Shown here: in pieces, positions 42,393 through 51,650 of the stretch
Layout of the letters: every line of letters starts with the position of its first letter
Numbering within the stretch: position 1 is the stretch's first letter
Assembly: GCA_002344525.1 (NCBI GenBank)
Contig: DDTJ01000096.1
Span: 1-64,000 of the forward strand
From: Akkermansiaceae bacterium UBA2367
Lineage (GTDB): Bacteria > Verrucomicrobiota > Verrucomicrobiia > Verrucomicrobiales > DEV007
DNA: 64,000 nucleotides
Direction: 5' to 3'
Notes under the pieces: model-generated
Told to the model about the DNA's origin: nothing
Databases searched by the model: none
The model's input: the letters and a program-made list of their open reading frames with translations, nothing else
Made by a program: the position numbers and the translations under genes

Positions 42393-43799
42393 TCACTGGA
42401 TGCCCCGCAGGAGGAGCTCGGCGTTCGACCGGGTTGACTTGATCGCCTTCAGGAGCACGACCATCGCCTCGGGGGCAGGCCGCTGCACGAGCTGTTTGCG
42501 GAGCGAGCCAATGCGCAGGAACTCGTCCGGGTGGTAGAGCAGCTCGTCCTTCCGCGTCCCGCTCTTGAGGAGGTGGATCGCGGGGAAGACGCGCGACTCG
42601 GCCATCTCACGGTCGAGGGTGATCTCCATGTTCCCGGTGCCCTTGAACTCCTCGAAGATGACGTCGTCCATGCGGCTGTCGGTCTCGATCAGGCAGGTCG
42701 CGAGGATGGTGAGGCTGCCGCCGCCGTCCACGTTCCGGGCCGCCCCGAAGAAACGGCGCGAGCGCTCCAGCGCCTTCGGCGAGATACCGCCGCTGCCGAC
42801 AGGGCCTCCCCCGCCCCCTCCCCCTCCGTTGCCTCGATGCTGCCGCCCCTGCCCTCCACCACCGCCGCCGCCCGACTGCCGGGCGGAATTGTGCGCCCGC
42901 GCGAGGCGCGTGAGGCTGTCGAGGAGCACGACGACGTCCCGACCGTTCTCGACGAGGCGCTTGGCGCGGTTCAGCACCATGTCGGCGACCTCGATGTGGC
43001 GGTCGGGGGATTCGTCGAAGGTGGAGCTGTAGATCGAGGCGTCCACCGTCTCGCGGAAGTCGGTCACCTCCTCGGGCCGCTCGTCGAGGAGCAGGACGAT
43101 GAGCTCCACCTCGGGGCTGTTCCGGTGGATCGAGACCGCGATGTTCTTCAGCAGGATGGTCTTGCCGCCTCTCGGCGGGGCCACGATCAGGCCGCGCTGC
43201 CCTTTCCCGAGGGGCGCGATCAGGTCGATGACACGTGGGGAGGGCGAGGAGCCCTCGGTCGTTTCGAGGATGAGCCGCTCCGACGGGAACATCGCGGTGA
43301 GGTCGTCGAAGCTGGGGGGCGTCCGCCATTCGCCCACCGGGATCCCCTCGATCTCGAGCACTTCCTCGACTGCGAGGGTCTTCTCGCGATCCCGGGGTGC
43401 CCGGACCCGGCACCGCAGGCGCTGCCCCGTGCGCAACCCCCGCTCTTTCAACAGCGCCGCCGCGACGGAGACATCGTCGGCGTTCGGAGCGAAGCTGAAC
43501 TCCGGCCAGCGCAGAAAACCGACTGGCTCGCCAGCCCAGTCAAGGAAACCCTCGGCCTCCAGCACCGTGCCGCGCGAGCCGTAGAAGCGGAGGATTTCGA
43601 AAACGAGCTGGTGCTTCGAGCGGACACCGGCGACGCGCAGCCCCAGCCCCTGCGCGATCTCGTGGAGGGAGGCGAGCGACTTTCGCTGGAATTCGTTCAC
43701 ATCCACCGCGTCGGGCACGACGACGGGGGTTTCTTCTGGGGCCGCTTCGGGGGCTTCGACGGGGTCCGTAGCGGGCTCCAAGGTGGTGGGTTCGGTCAT
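42393..43799 (-). CDS. rho: transcription termination factor Rho with Gly-rich Q-loop insertion
   Basis: 468 residues. A ring helicase that ends transcription. The N-terminal RNA-binding fold spans about 35-160; the ATPase has P-loop APPRGGKT (207-214), Walker B VVVLLDSLTRLARAHN (289-304), the arginine-rich FFGAARNVDGGGSLTI and MDDVIFEEFKGTGNMEI. The catalytic residues are intact. Unusually, the secondary RNA-binding Q loop, which normally has a short VxxGKxxxGG stretch, is replaced by about 30 residues rich in Gly (309-338: runs of G around QGRQHRGN). The next GGISPKALERSRR keeps the loop's tail. A longer flexible linker would alter RNA grip or translocation. It overlaps coaE by 4 bases. Confidence 0.95.
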   Translation of the reverse strand: MTEPTTLEPATDPVEAPEAAPEETPVVVPDAVDVNEFQRKSLASLHEIAQGLGLRVAGVRSKHQLVFEILRFYGSRGTVLEAEGFLDWAGEPVGFLRWPEFSFAPNADDVSVAAALLKERGLRTGQRLRCRVRAPRDREKTLAVEEVLEIEGIPVGEWRTPPSFDDLTAMFPSERLILETTEGSSPSPRVIDLIAPLGKGQRGLIVAPPRGGKTILLKNIAVSIHRNSPEVELIVLLLDERPEEVTDFRETVDASIYSSTFDESPDRHIEVADMVLNRAKRLVENGRDVVVLLDSLTRLARAHNSARQSGGGGGGGQGRQHRGNGGGGGGGGPVGSGGISPKALERSRRFFGAARNVDGGGSLTILATCLIETDSRMDDVIFEEFKGTGNMEITLDREMAESRVFPAIHLLKSGTRKDELLYHPDEFLRIGSLRKQLVQRPAPEAMVVLLKAIKSTRSNAELLLRGIQ

Positions 43800-44419
43800 G
43801 GATTCAACAGGGTTTCGTATCGGGCGAGCAAATGGTCGGCTTGGGCTTCGAAGGCGGGAAGGCCGCCGTCATTCCAAACCACGAGATCGGCCCGTTTGAT
43901 TTTTTCTTCGATCTTCATCTGGGATCGCAGCACGCGTCGGGCCGCAGCGAGTTCCAAGCCGCGCCCGTCGACGAGACGACGGGTCTGGACGGGCTCCGAG
44001 GCCGCCACCACCAAGTCCATATCCCGGGGAATCGGAAAATCGACTTCGTAGAGCAATGGCACCTCGACCAGATAAATCCGGACGCCACCGGGGAGGCCCG
44101 CGGCATGCTCCATCGCCCGCCGCAGCACCAAGGGATGCAGCATGCCCTCCACCTTTCCACGAAATCCCGAGTTTTCAAACAAGAGTTCGCGAAAAGCGGC
44201 GCGATCCGCGCCCTCGCCTCCGCCGGGCGGGGCGGCGAGTCCGTGGGATCGGGCGAGGTCGCCGAGCGCCTCGCGGACCTCCGGCTCCTGCGAAAGCCGA
44301 CGCACCTCGTCGTCGCAACTGAAGACGGCGGCCCTGCCGACGGGGGCCTGCGCAGCGAAACGCCGACAGAAGGCCGACTTCCCGCAAGCGGCGCCCCCGG
44401 TGACCGCGATGGTGATCAT
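43796..44419 (-). CDS. coaE: dephospho-CoA kinase
   Basis: 207 residues from ATG 44419. The last step of coenzyme A synthesis: phosphorylation of the 3'-hydroxyl of dephospho-CoA. The P-loop is GGAACGKS (8-15), followed by the family's CDDEVRRLSQE and ELLFENSGFRGKVEGMLHPL, IYLVEVPLLYE, and a C-terminal Lys/Asp-rich helical segment. No unusual features. Its stop codon overlaps the rho start codon as ATGA, so coaE, rho and rnd are cotranscribed and probably translationally coupled. The upstream region carries the terminator of the pilus locus. Confidence 0.93.
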   Translation of the reverse strand: MITIAVTGGAACGKSAFCRRFAAQAPVGRAAVFSCDDEVRRLSQEPEVREALGDLARSHGLAAPPGGGEGADRAAFRELLFENSGFRGKVEGMLHPLVLRRAMEHAAGLPGGVRIYLVEVPLLYEVDFPIPRDMDLVVAASEPVQTRRLVDGRGLELAAARRVLRSQMKIEEKIKRADLVVWNDGGLPAFEAQADHLLARYETLLNP

Positions 44420-44425
44420 GGCTGG

Positions 44426-44464
44426 AAACAAACAAGAAAGGCGCGGCTTTCCGGGCCACGCCTT
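44426..44464 (-). terminator. intrinsic terminator after the pilus locus
   Basis: On the minus strand AAGGCGTGGC (44464-44455) pairs with GCCGCGCCTT (44447-44438) over a 7-base loop with one G-T wobble, and a T-rich run TCTTGTTTGTTT follows. It is 50 to 90 bases after the secretin stop codon at 44514. Confidence 0.7.
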
Positions 44465-44513
44465 CCTTGGGCAAAGTTTGGAGGGAGGGGACTTGGAAAG
44501 CCCCCCTCCTTGG

Positions 44514-47159
44514 TCACTTCTGGTAGGGGATCGGGCCGGGGGCGAAGGTCGCCGGGGTCGTGATCGGGGGACGGGGCACCGGCTCTGGCAGGGGCTCGTC
44601 GGTGATCCGACCGTTGATCGGCATCCCAGCAGGATCGTAGAGGCGGGCCTGCACGAAGATCGTGAGATTCCGCTTGATACGGTGCGAAACGCTGGAGCGG
44701 AAGAGCCGCCCGGCCACGGGGAGGTCGCCGAGGAAGGGCACCTTGTCCTCCACATCTTGGACATCCTCGCGGATGAGGCCCCCGAGGGCGACGGTCTGGC
44801 CGTCCCAGATCGTCACTTGGGTGGAAACCCGGCGAGTGCTGAAGATGGGCATCTCGATGCGGTTGGCGGTGAGGATGGTCGGAACCGGGCCGATTCCGGC
44901 AATGAAATTGGTGGGACCGTTGATCGGACTCCCGTAGTTGATGAAGCCCTCGAACTCCACGACCTCCGGCGAAAGGTTCAGGTCGATGGTGAACTCGTCA
45001 GCACCGAGGACGGGATCGACCTCAAGTGTCACCCCGGTGTTCCGAGTCTCGAAAGCCGTTGGCGTCGCCGGGGTCACGGGGACGAAGTTGATGACACCAC
45101 CGCCTTGACCGCCGCCAATCTGGTTGGGGATCTCCGGCGGGTCGTATTCGGTCGGGTAGATGAACTCGCGGATCACCTCGATCTTCGCCCGGTTGCCGCT
45201 GCGGGCCATCACCGAGGGGGCGGAAAGCAAGTCGACCCCCTTCTTCTGGTCCAGCGCCCGGATCATCAATTGGAATTGGGGATCGGTGAAGATACCGGCA
45301 ATACCGAAGACGGCGGGGGACATCAGCGAACCCGCCGCCACCCCTCCGGCCTCGGCGATGAGGGCGTCAATGGAATTCCCGCGAATTGCTTGGGAACCGG
45401 AACGCAGCCCGGAGGTCACGTTATTCCCATTCATGGGAAAGGCCCAGTCCAAGGGATCCCCCGCTCCAACCTGATTCCCCGTCGTCCCCCCGGACCCGAA
45501 GATCCGATCATTCGATCCGATAGCGAAGGGACCGAGGAGCCAATCGAAGCCCAGCTCCTTCCCGTCCTCCTCGGAAATCTCGACGAAACGGGAGGTGATG
45601 TAGATCTGCTTCTCAACATTCGAGCTCAGGGAAGCGACGAAGATGTCGACCAACTCCAGTTGCTCCTGGGTGTTCTTGACGATGAGACGGGAATTCGCGG
45701 CATTGTAGAACACGCTGGAACCCGGCCCGAAGGTGATCCCGGCGTTTTCGAGGATCGCCTTGGGAGTCTTCCGTCCGACAGGAGCCGCACCGCTGGGGCT
45801 GCTTTCCGAGCCGCCGAAGGGGTCTCCGCCGCCGCCTCCACCGCCCCCTCCGCCAGCGGCTCCGGCACCGCCGCCGTCAGTGGAAAGGAAGTTCGGGGGA
45901 ACGACGTAGGACTGCGTGAACATGTCACCTTCGGGAGCCGACAGGGAAACCACGCGGACGGCGAAAGGCTCCACTTTGTATTTCAGGCCAGCCAAGGAGG
46001 TGGTGTATTTCAGCGCCTCAGCCAAAGGCACGTTGGTGAGACGGAGGGTGATGCGGGTGTCGCCGGCCCCGCCGCCGCCGCCCATGGACGAGGCAGCACC
46101 GCCTTCGAAGCCGAGCCCTCCACCCGCCGGTGCCGCTGGGGCCGCCGGGGCACCAGCACCGCTGCCGGGGACCGCGCCCGCGTCGAGGATGATGTTGACA
46201 CCCTTCTTGGACACGTCGGTCTCCTTGATGTCAAGTTCGACGCTGCGCTGCTGTAGGAAGTCGAGGGCGTCCTTCAGGGGCGTGTCGGAGAACTCCACGC
46301 TGCTGAGGATGATGGTCTTGAGCTTATCCTCGTTCCGCCGGATGTCCACGGTGCTGGAGTCGGTGGGGATGTCCACGATGGGCCCGCTCTCCAAGTTCGC
46401 GGGCACGGGGGTCTCCCAGCCCTTCGTCACCTCGCGGAGCGCCCGCGCCCGGGTGTGGTCGTAGGCGGCGTCCTGATAGTTCATCTTGTGCCGCTCGTTC
46501 TTCTCCATCCCGCGGCGGGCGGCCGTGTTGTAGGGATCATCGTTGAGGGCCTTGTTGTATTCACGGTCGGCTCGGTCGTAGTCGCCGAGGAGGATGTGGC
46601 CTTCCGCAGTCTTCAACGCCAGCTTGACGCGACGGACACGCTCAAGGTGGGCGGGGGTGAGGGCGGGCGAGTAGTAGTCGGGATCGTGGAGCCGCTGGAG
46701 GAGCTTCTTGGCGTCGATGTTATCGGGATCGACGCTGGGCTGGAGCACGTCCTCGACGAGGGCGATGGCCTCGGGGTAGCGTCCCTCCTCGGCCCTCTGG
46801 GTGGCAAGGAGGACGCTGGCGCGGGCGAACTGGGAGATGTAGGCACGACGGCGAGGCTCCGTCATGGGCGCGTCGGGGAGAAGGTCGAGGGCGGCCCGGT
46901 ACTGGTCGATGGCCCCTTGGTAGTCACCGTCGGCCATGAGCTGGGAACCTCGCAGAGCGGCCTCGTCAGCCTTCTTCACGTTCTCCTGAAGGCGGATCAC
47001 GTAGTTCGTGGCGATGCCGGGGACACCGCTGCCGCCACTGCCGCCGCCGTATCCTCCTTGACCGGCCATGGCCGGAAGCGCCACTCCCGCCAGGGCGGGG
47101 AGAAGCAGGCCAAAACGGCCTTTCCCGGTGGAAATTCTCTTCAATCCTCTCGTCTTCAT
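44514..47159 (-). CDS. Amuc_1098-type outer-membrane secretin-like pilus protein
   Basis: 881 residues. The N-terminus is a signal peptide, then a Gly-rich stretch and TPR-like helices (about 60-230: DGDYQGAIDQYRAALDLLPD and LLGDYDRADREYNKALNDDP). Two N0/N1-like modules carry DTRITLRLTNVPLAEALKYT. The C-terminal secretin domain runs from about 560 to 840, with KKGVDLLSAPSVMARSGN and TQVTIWDGQTVALGGLIRED, the universal secretin block. Long Gly-rich linkers separate the modules. It would form the outer-membrane channel of a type IV pilus-like system. It is the last gene of the locus and ends before a terminator. Its presence with four partners in Amuc_1098-1102 order identifies it. Confidence 0.9.
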   Translation of the reverse strand: MKTRGLKRISTGKGRFGLLLPALAGVALPAMAGQGGYGGGSGGSGVPGIATNYVIRLQENVKKADEAALRGSQLMADGDYQGAIDQYRAALDLLPDAPMTEPRRRAYISQFARASVLLATQRAEEGRYPEAIALVEDVLQPSVDPDNIDAKKLLQRLHDPDYYSPALTPAHLERVRRVKLALKTAEGHILLGDYDRADREYNKALNDDPYNTAARRGMEKNERHKMNYQDAAYDHTRARALREVTKGWETPVPANLESGPIVDIPTDSSTVDIRRNEDKLKTIILSSVEFSDTPLKDALDFLQQRSVELDIKETDVSKKGVNIILDAGAVPGSGAGAPAAPAAPAGGGLGFEGGAASSMGGGGGAGDTRITLRLTNVPLAEALKYTTSLAGLKYKVEPFAVRVVSLSAPEGDMFTQSYVVPPNFLSTDGGGAGAAGGGGGGGGGGDPFGGSESSPSGAAPVGRKTPKAILENAGITFGPGSSVFYNAANSRLIVKNTQEQLELVDIFVASLSSNVEKQIYITSRFVEISEEDGKELGFDWLLGPFAIGSNDRIFGSGGTTGNQVGAGDPLDWAFPMNGNNVTSGLRSGSQAIRGNSIDALIAEAGGVAAGSLMSPAVFGIAGIFTDPQFQLMIRALDQKKGVDLLSAPSVMARSGNRAKIEVIREFIYPTEYDPPEIPNQIGGGQGGGVINFVPVTPATPTAFETRNTGVTLEVDPVLGADEFTIDLNLSPEVVEFEGFINYGSPINGPTNFIAGIGPVPTILTANRIEMPIFSTRRVSTQVTIWDGQTVALGGLIREDVQDVEDKVPFLGDLPVAGRLFRSSVSHRIKRNLTIFVQARLYDPAGMPINGRITDEPLPEPVPRPPITTPATFAPGPIPYQK

Positions 47160-47243
47160 ATCGTCGTCTCGCTCAAGCGGTTCGGTTCGGGCTCAGGGCT
47201 TCAACCGCAATCAAAAACAGAATATGCGGCGGCTGTCAACAAG

Positions 47244-48209
47244 TTACTTTTTAGGAATCTGAATCGTCTGCTCCGGCGCGTCGCCTGTCTGCCAGACGAT
47301 CTCGACGGAATCCTCCTCGACTTTGACGACCCGATATTTCGTCCCGGGGTCGATGGGCAGGGCGAAGGCGTCGCCTTCCTTGACGTATTGCTGGAAGGAG
47401 GGGTCGAGCGCGAACTTCATGTCCGCGAAGTAGGTCGGGATCTCGGTGTTGCGGTTGCGAACGAGTTCCCAAGGCTCGTTTTTCGGCAGGTAGGTGATCT
47501 TCACCACGGAGGCGTCCACTTCGATACCGCTCGGGTTCGGGGCGCGCCGCTCCTCGAAGCCCTCGACGCGGAACTGCTCGTCCTTGGAGATCTCGCCGAC
47601 GCGCACGTAGAAGTTTTCGCCCCTAGGCCATTGCTGGCTGGGGAGGCGGTTGATCTGGAAGCGCTCGTCGTCGGGCTTGGCGGCGAAGCGCAGGGTGTAG
47701 AGCTGCTGCTGGCGCGAAGCGAAGAGGAGCTTCTCGGCGTAGGGCGGATGCGAGGCGGAATCGACGGGATTGGTCTTCGCCTCCCATTCGGTGAGGTTGT
47801 CGAAACCGTCATTGTCAGTGTCCTGCTGGAGCACGCCGGAATTGAGGTAGTCGAGGTTGTGCGTCGTCAGCCAAGCGTTGGTGACGGGGGGGCGGAGGGG
47901 GGTATCCTCCAAGCCCAAGTCGATGAGCCTGCCACCGGCCTCGACGATAGGTACCGAGACGAAGAGCGGGAGGGGCTTGGCCGGGGTGCCCTTCACCGGG
48001 TTCGACCAAGACTGGGTCTTCTCAACAAAGGACTGCGCGATGCGGGCGCGCTCCTCTTCGGTCTCCGGCAACTCGTTGTTCGGGGACGCCTCGTCGAGGT
48101 GGAAGGTTCCGCCGAAGCTGCGGGCCTGCAATGAAAAATAGGCCGAAACCCCGATCACGGTCAAGCCCGCTAGCAGCAACAGCAGTTTATCCCAAGATTT
48201 TCCGATCAT
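47244..48209 (-). CDS. Amuc_1099-type pilus-like system protein
   Basis: 321 residues. One N-terminal helix (about 8-24: LLLLLAGLTVIGVSAYF) anchors it in the inner membrane and the rest lies in the periplasm. DTDNDGFDNLTEWEAK looks like a calcium-binding loop of the thrombospondin-type-3 kind. The C-terminal part (YRVVKVEEDSVEIVWQT) is beta-rich. It is recognised by position and length in the five-gene pilus locus, between the Amuc_1098 and Amuc_1100 homologues. Its stop is 84 bases from the secretin start. Biochemical function is not established. Confidence 0.85.
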   Translation of the reverse strand: MIGKSWDKLLLLLAGLTVIGVSAYFSLQARSFGGTFHLDEASPNNELPETEEERARIAQSFVEKTQSWSNPVKGTPAKPLPLFVSVPIVEAGGRLIDLGLEDTPLRPPVTNAWLTTHNLDYLNSGVLQQDTDNDGFDNLTEWEAKTNPVDSASHPPYAEKLLFASRQQQLYTLRFAAKPDDERFQINRLPSQQWPRGENFYVRVGEISKDEQFRVEGFEERRAPNPSGIEVDASVVKITYLPKNEPWELVRNRNTEIPTYFADMKFALDPSFQQYVKEGDAFALPIDPGTKYRVVKVEEDSVEIVWQTGDAPEQTIQIPKK

Positions 48210-49223
48210 CTATCTTCTCCCTTTCTTCTTCGGTTCTGGTTCGGGGGCCTTCTCGGGCAGTTCGTCGCGCCCGAGGAAACGCGTGATGTCGACGACGACG
48301 AAGGCATCGAGCTTCTCCAAGCCCATGAGAACGCGGGCGTCCTCGTCGGCCTTGACGAAGCCGGCGGCCTTCGCCCGCTCGGCAATCTGCGACTCCGTGG
48401 CGTCGTCGGCGCGCCACGCCGCGAGCTGCTCGGGGCTGGCGATCTCCTTGGTGACGGGGTTCTCGTATTTGACGAAAGTGCCGACCCCGCCGGCGTCGCC
48501 GCCCAGTTTCAGGGGGCCTTCGACGGACTCGTTCCTCACCTTGAGCACCCTCACGATGTAGAAGAACTGCCGATCGTTGGCGAGCTCGTTGACGAATTTC
48601 TGGAGAGTGTCATGCGACCCGCGGAAACGGAAGCGGACGGGGTATTTGTGGACGACCCCGCTGTCGTGCTTCGCGGAGGCACCGGTCTCGCCGGGAATGG
48701 CGTCGCGCTCGAAGCCCGCCAAGGACTGGGCCCCGGAGGCGACGAGCTTGCGGAGGAGGTGATCGATGGCCTCCAACTCGTAGTCGAGCAGGGGGACGAG
48801 TTCCGGGGCCGGCACGGTGTTCGCGTAGTTCTCGAAGCCGAGATGGAATTCGGTGCTGGCGTCGATCTCCATTTTGGCGGCGGCGGCAACCTTGCGGAAG
48901 TCCTCGACACGGGTCTTCACAAGCCGCTGGAACTCGGTGTTCGCCAAGGTCGTGTTGAGCGGGCGCTGGAAGGACTTGAGGGTCTCGGTAAGGGAGCCCA
49001 CCGACGCCTTGTAGGACTCCGCCTTCGCGGCGAGGGCCGCGGAGTTCTCCTTGTTCGGATAGGGCACCCGGCGCTCGAGGCTCTCGATGGCACTGACTTT
49101 CTCGTCCCAGCCGCCCAGCGCCTCTTTGTATTTCCCGTAGTTGGACCAAGCGAAGAAACCTCCCCCCCCCAACACAAGAAGAGCGACGCCGCCGTAGATG
49201 GTAAGCCAAACCTTTGAATTCAT
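48210..49223 (-). CDS. Amuc_1100-type pilus-like protein
   Basis: 337 residues. One TM helix (about 7-29: LTIYGGVALLVLGGGGFFAW) precedes a helical region and a soluble part with two PilO-like beta modules. Conserved pattern: SYKASVGSLTETLKSFQRPL, EFHLGFENYAN, the conserved LDYELEAIDHLLRKLVASGA, then PVRFRFRGSHDTLQKFVNEL and FFYIVRVLKVRNE, corresponding to the layout of Akkermansia Amuc_1100, known as a Toll-like receptor 2 ligand. Overlap with the Amuc_1099 start (the next gene begins the base after its stop) indicates coupling. The host or environment of this organism is unknown, so receptor signalling is not inferred. Confidence 0.9.
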   Translation of the reverse strand: MNSKVWLTIYGGVALLVLGGGGFFAWSNYGKYKEALGGWDEKVSAIESLERRVPYPNKENSAALAAKAESYKASVGSLTETLKSFQRPLNTTLANTEFQRLVKTRVEDFRKVAAAAKMEIDASTEFHLGFENYANTVPAPELVPLLDYELEAIDHLLRKLVASGAQSLAGFERDAIPGETGASAKHDSGVVHKYPVRFRFRGSHDTLQKFVNELANDRQFFYIVRVLKVRNESVEGPLKLGGDAGGVGTFVKYENPVTKEIASPEQLAAWRADDATESQIAERAKAAGFVKADEDARVLMGLEKLDAFVVVDITRFLGRDELPEKAPEPEPKKKGRR

Positions 49224-49242
49224 AAACCCTCGAGAAACCCTG

Positions 49243-50982
49243 TTACTTGGTGAAGCGGACCCTGTTCGCTTCGGGGAGCGGCAGGGTCATTTTGAAGGGG
49301 TAGGCGAAGCGGTCGTTGCCGGTGCCAGCGTCCACCTCCACGGCGGCACTGATGTCCACCTCCTTCAGATCGAAGAAACCCTCGCCGGCTTCGCCGGCGG
49401 CGTCCTCCTTCAAACGCTTGAAATAGTCGTAGACGACCTCGGACCCTTTCGGGTTCTCGCGCCAGAGTCCTTGGATGGAGAAGCCGTCGACGATGGCCTC
49501 GGAGCCGGGGGCGGCGGCCATGGCGGTCGCGGCGTCGTCGATGACGGGCCGCTTCTCCGAGAGGGGCTCGAGCACAGTCAGATAGAGGGCGTCGTTGTCC
49601 ATCTTCCGGCTGAGGTAGTTGAAGACCCGCACCCAGTAGACACGGTGCCGGACGGCCTCGACATAGGGCCGCTGGTCCCCGTCGATATTGGCGATCCCCT
49701 CTTCCAGATCCTTGATCTCCTTGCCGTATCTCCCGAGATCCTCCGCCTTCTTCGCGATTTCGACGGCGCGTTGGTCGGCGATCTTGGCCCCTTTGGAGAA
49801 ATAGAAGCCCAACCCGCCGAGCAGCGCGGCGAGGACGACGAGGGCGAGGACGAGGACGGGCTTGCGGGCTTGCAACTCCCGCGCCTTGCGCACCGACTCG
49901 GGGATGAGGTCGATCCGCAGGGGCACGTCCCCGGCTTGGGCGAGGGCGCTGCCGACGAGGTCGCCGAACTGGTGTCCCTTCGTAGAGGCCATTTCCGCAG
50001 CGGCGCCTTTCGCGGCGGTCACGTTGCGGAAGGGGTTGAAGTGGTCCACGGGGAGGTTGAGCTTCTCGGCGAAGAACTCGCGGATGAAGGGCAGGCCGGC
50101 GGTGGCCCCGGAGAGGAGGAGGAAGGAGGGTGCGGAGCCGCCCTGCTGGCTGCGGTAGAAGTTGATCGTCCGCATGACCTCGGAATGGAGGCGGGTGAGG
50201 GCGTTGCGGACCACTTTCGAGATCGCGGCGACCTCGGGGTTCTCGTGGTCGGCATAGGGTCCCCCGAGGGCGACGAAGCCATCGAGCACCTTGCGGTGGT
50301 CGGCCGAGCCGAAGTCGGTCCCGAACTCCTTGGCGATGGCCCGCGTGATGTCGGCCCCGCCGATCTTGACGGTGCGGACGAAGAGCTTGCCACCCTCAGC
50401 GAAGATCATGTCGGTGGTCCTCGCGCCGATGTCGACGAGGAGGGTGGTCCCGTCGAGGTCGGAATAGTTGAAACGCAGGGCGTTGTAGAGCGCGACAGGG
50501 GATATCCCGGCACCGGCGGATTTCAGGCCGGCGGCGGTGACGAGGTCGTCCACCTCGTTCAGCTCGTCGGCTTTGACGGCGGCGAGGGCGACTTCGACTT
50601 CGACATCGCCCGGCTCGCCCATGAGCTGGTAGCCCCACACGACCTCGTTGATGGGATAGGGCACCTGCTGCTGGGCCTCGAACTCGACGATCTGGTCGAC
50701 TTGCGCCCCGTCGAGGGCGGGGAGGCTGGCGAATTTCACCAGCACGGGGAAGGAGGAGATGACGTAGCTGGTCTGCGCCCCCTTCATCTTGAGGGCGGCG
50801 GCGACCTCCTTGATGGCTTGGGCGGTCTGGGCCGTGCGGGGGGCGTCCTCGCCGGGGTCGCCCGCGAAGTCGCGACGCTCGACGCGGTCGAGCCGCAAGC
50901 CGCCTCCGGCCGTCTTCGAGAACACGGCCCCGGTGACCTGCTGCGATCCGAGGCTCAGGGAAAAGATGCGATCCTCCGCCAT
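49243..50982 (-). CDS. Amuc_1101-type fused PilM-PilN-like protein
   Basis: 579 residues from ATG 50982. Residues 1-370 are an actin-like ATPase of the PilM type (VDQIVEFEAQQQVPYPINEV; phosphate-binding VDIGARTTDMIFAEGGKLFV around 183-202; ISKVVRNALTRLHSEVMRTI; LLLSGATAGLPF). A TM helix at about 375-394 (VLVLALVVLAALLGGLGFYF) leads into a periplasmic PilN-like part. It would organise the inner-membrane platform of the pilus-like system. It follows the Amuc_1102 homologue and precedes the Amuc_1100 homologue by 19 bases. I chose the MAEDRIFSLSLG start because the longer frame lacks family sequence. Confidence 0.9.
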   Translation of the reverse strand: MAEDRIFSLSLGSQQVTGAVFSKTAGGGLRLDRVERRDFAGDPGEDAPRTAQTAQAIKEVAAALKMKGAQTSYVISSFPVLVKFASLPALDGAQVDQIVEFEAQQQVPYPINEVVWGYQLMGEPGDVEVEVALAAVKADELNEVDDLVTAAGLKSAGAGISPVALYNALRFNYSDLDGTTLLVDIGARTTDMIFAEGGKLFVRTVKIGGADITRAIAKEFGTDFGSADHRKVLDGFVALGGPYADHENPEVAAISKVVRNALTRLHSEVMRTINFYRSQQGGSAPSFLLLSGATAGLPFIREFFAEKLNLPVDHFNPFRNVTAAKGAAAEMASTKGHQFGDLVGSALAQAGDVPLRIDLIPESVRKARELQARKPVLVLALVVLAALLGGLGFYFSKGAKIADQRAVEIAKKAEDLGRYGKEIKDLEEGIANIDGDQRPYVEAVRHRVYWVRVFNYLSRKMDNDALYLTVLEPLSEKRPVIDDAATAMAAAPGSEAIVDGFSIQGLWRENPKGSEVVYDYFKRLKEDAAGEAGEGFFDLKEVDISAAVEVDAGTGNDRFAYPFKMTLPLPEANRVRFTK

Positions 50983-51044
50983 AGTGCTGGTATGTCTTGC
51001 TCCTCCAAGGGCTGAATTTCCTGCGCGGCTCCCGGCCCCTCCGC

Positions 51045-51650
51045 TCAACGCGACGCTTTCTCGACTTCCGGGTAGCGGTCGATCCAGAGGAGGGCGAAGG
51101 GGGTCTCCGCCTTGCCGAGGATACCGGGCTGGCCGGGAACCTGCTCCCAAAACTTGGTGTTGCTCGTGGTGGTACCGCCGACGATCACGCCGTTGTAGTA
51201 GACCTCCACGCCGGCGGCCTCGACCGCGGAGGGCTGAAAGCGGCGGAAGTCGCCGGTGATCTCGCCGAGGGTGGAGGGGGCCACGTAGGCGACCGAGTAG
51301 AATTTCTCCTTGGTGAGGACGTTGACGTGCTTCACGTCGCCGGTCAGGACCCGGGGTGCGCCGGACTTGTCGCGGAACCCGACGTAGTAGCGGAAGAGCA
51401 GCTCCTTCACCACGGCGTCGCGGGGGCCGTCCACCTCGAACTCGACTTCGATCTCAAGCCAGTCGCGGGGACTGGGGACGTTCTTGCTCTTCACGTCACC
51501 GGCTTGGAAGCTGGGGGTCTTCTGGGCCTCGTAGGTCGGCTTGCCGACTTTGACGTCGCCCATTTTCAGTTGGACCGGCTGCTGCTGGGCCTGAAGGACG
51601 GACATCGAAAGGCCCGCGACGGCGATGACGAAGAGGAGGGTTTTGATCAT
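51045..51650 (-). CDS. Amuc_1102-type pilus-like protein
   Basis: 201 residues from ATG 51650. A signal peptide (MIKTLLFVIAVAGLSMSVLQA) and a mature, beta-rich domain with the family's DWLEIEVEFEVDGPRDAVVK, LLFRYYVGFRDKSG, KEKFYSVAYVAPSTLGEI and VEVYYNGVIVGGTTTSNTKF. It is the first of the five pilus genes in transcription order (1102, 1101, 1100, 1099, 1098 on the minus strand). The longer reading frame that includes the upstream epimerase region is a frame artefact. It is 62 bases from the Amuc_1101 homologue. Role presumed as periplasmic support of the pilus machine. Confidence 0.88.
   Translation of the reverse strand: MIKTLLFVIAVAGLSMSVLQAQQQPVQLKMGDVKVGKPTYEAQKTPSFQAGDVKSKNVPSPRDWLEIEVEFEVDGPRDAVVKELLFRYYVGFRDKSGAPRVLTGDVKHVNVLTKEKFYSVAYVAPSTLGEITGDFRRFQPSAVEAAGVEVYYNGVIVGGTTTSNTKFWEQVPGQPGILGKAETPFALLWIDRYPEVEKASR

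Noticed and set aside
44142..46256. Plus-strand frame opposite the secretin gene
   Set aside because: Shadow; the minus strand has the secretin signature and a terminator in the right place.
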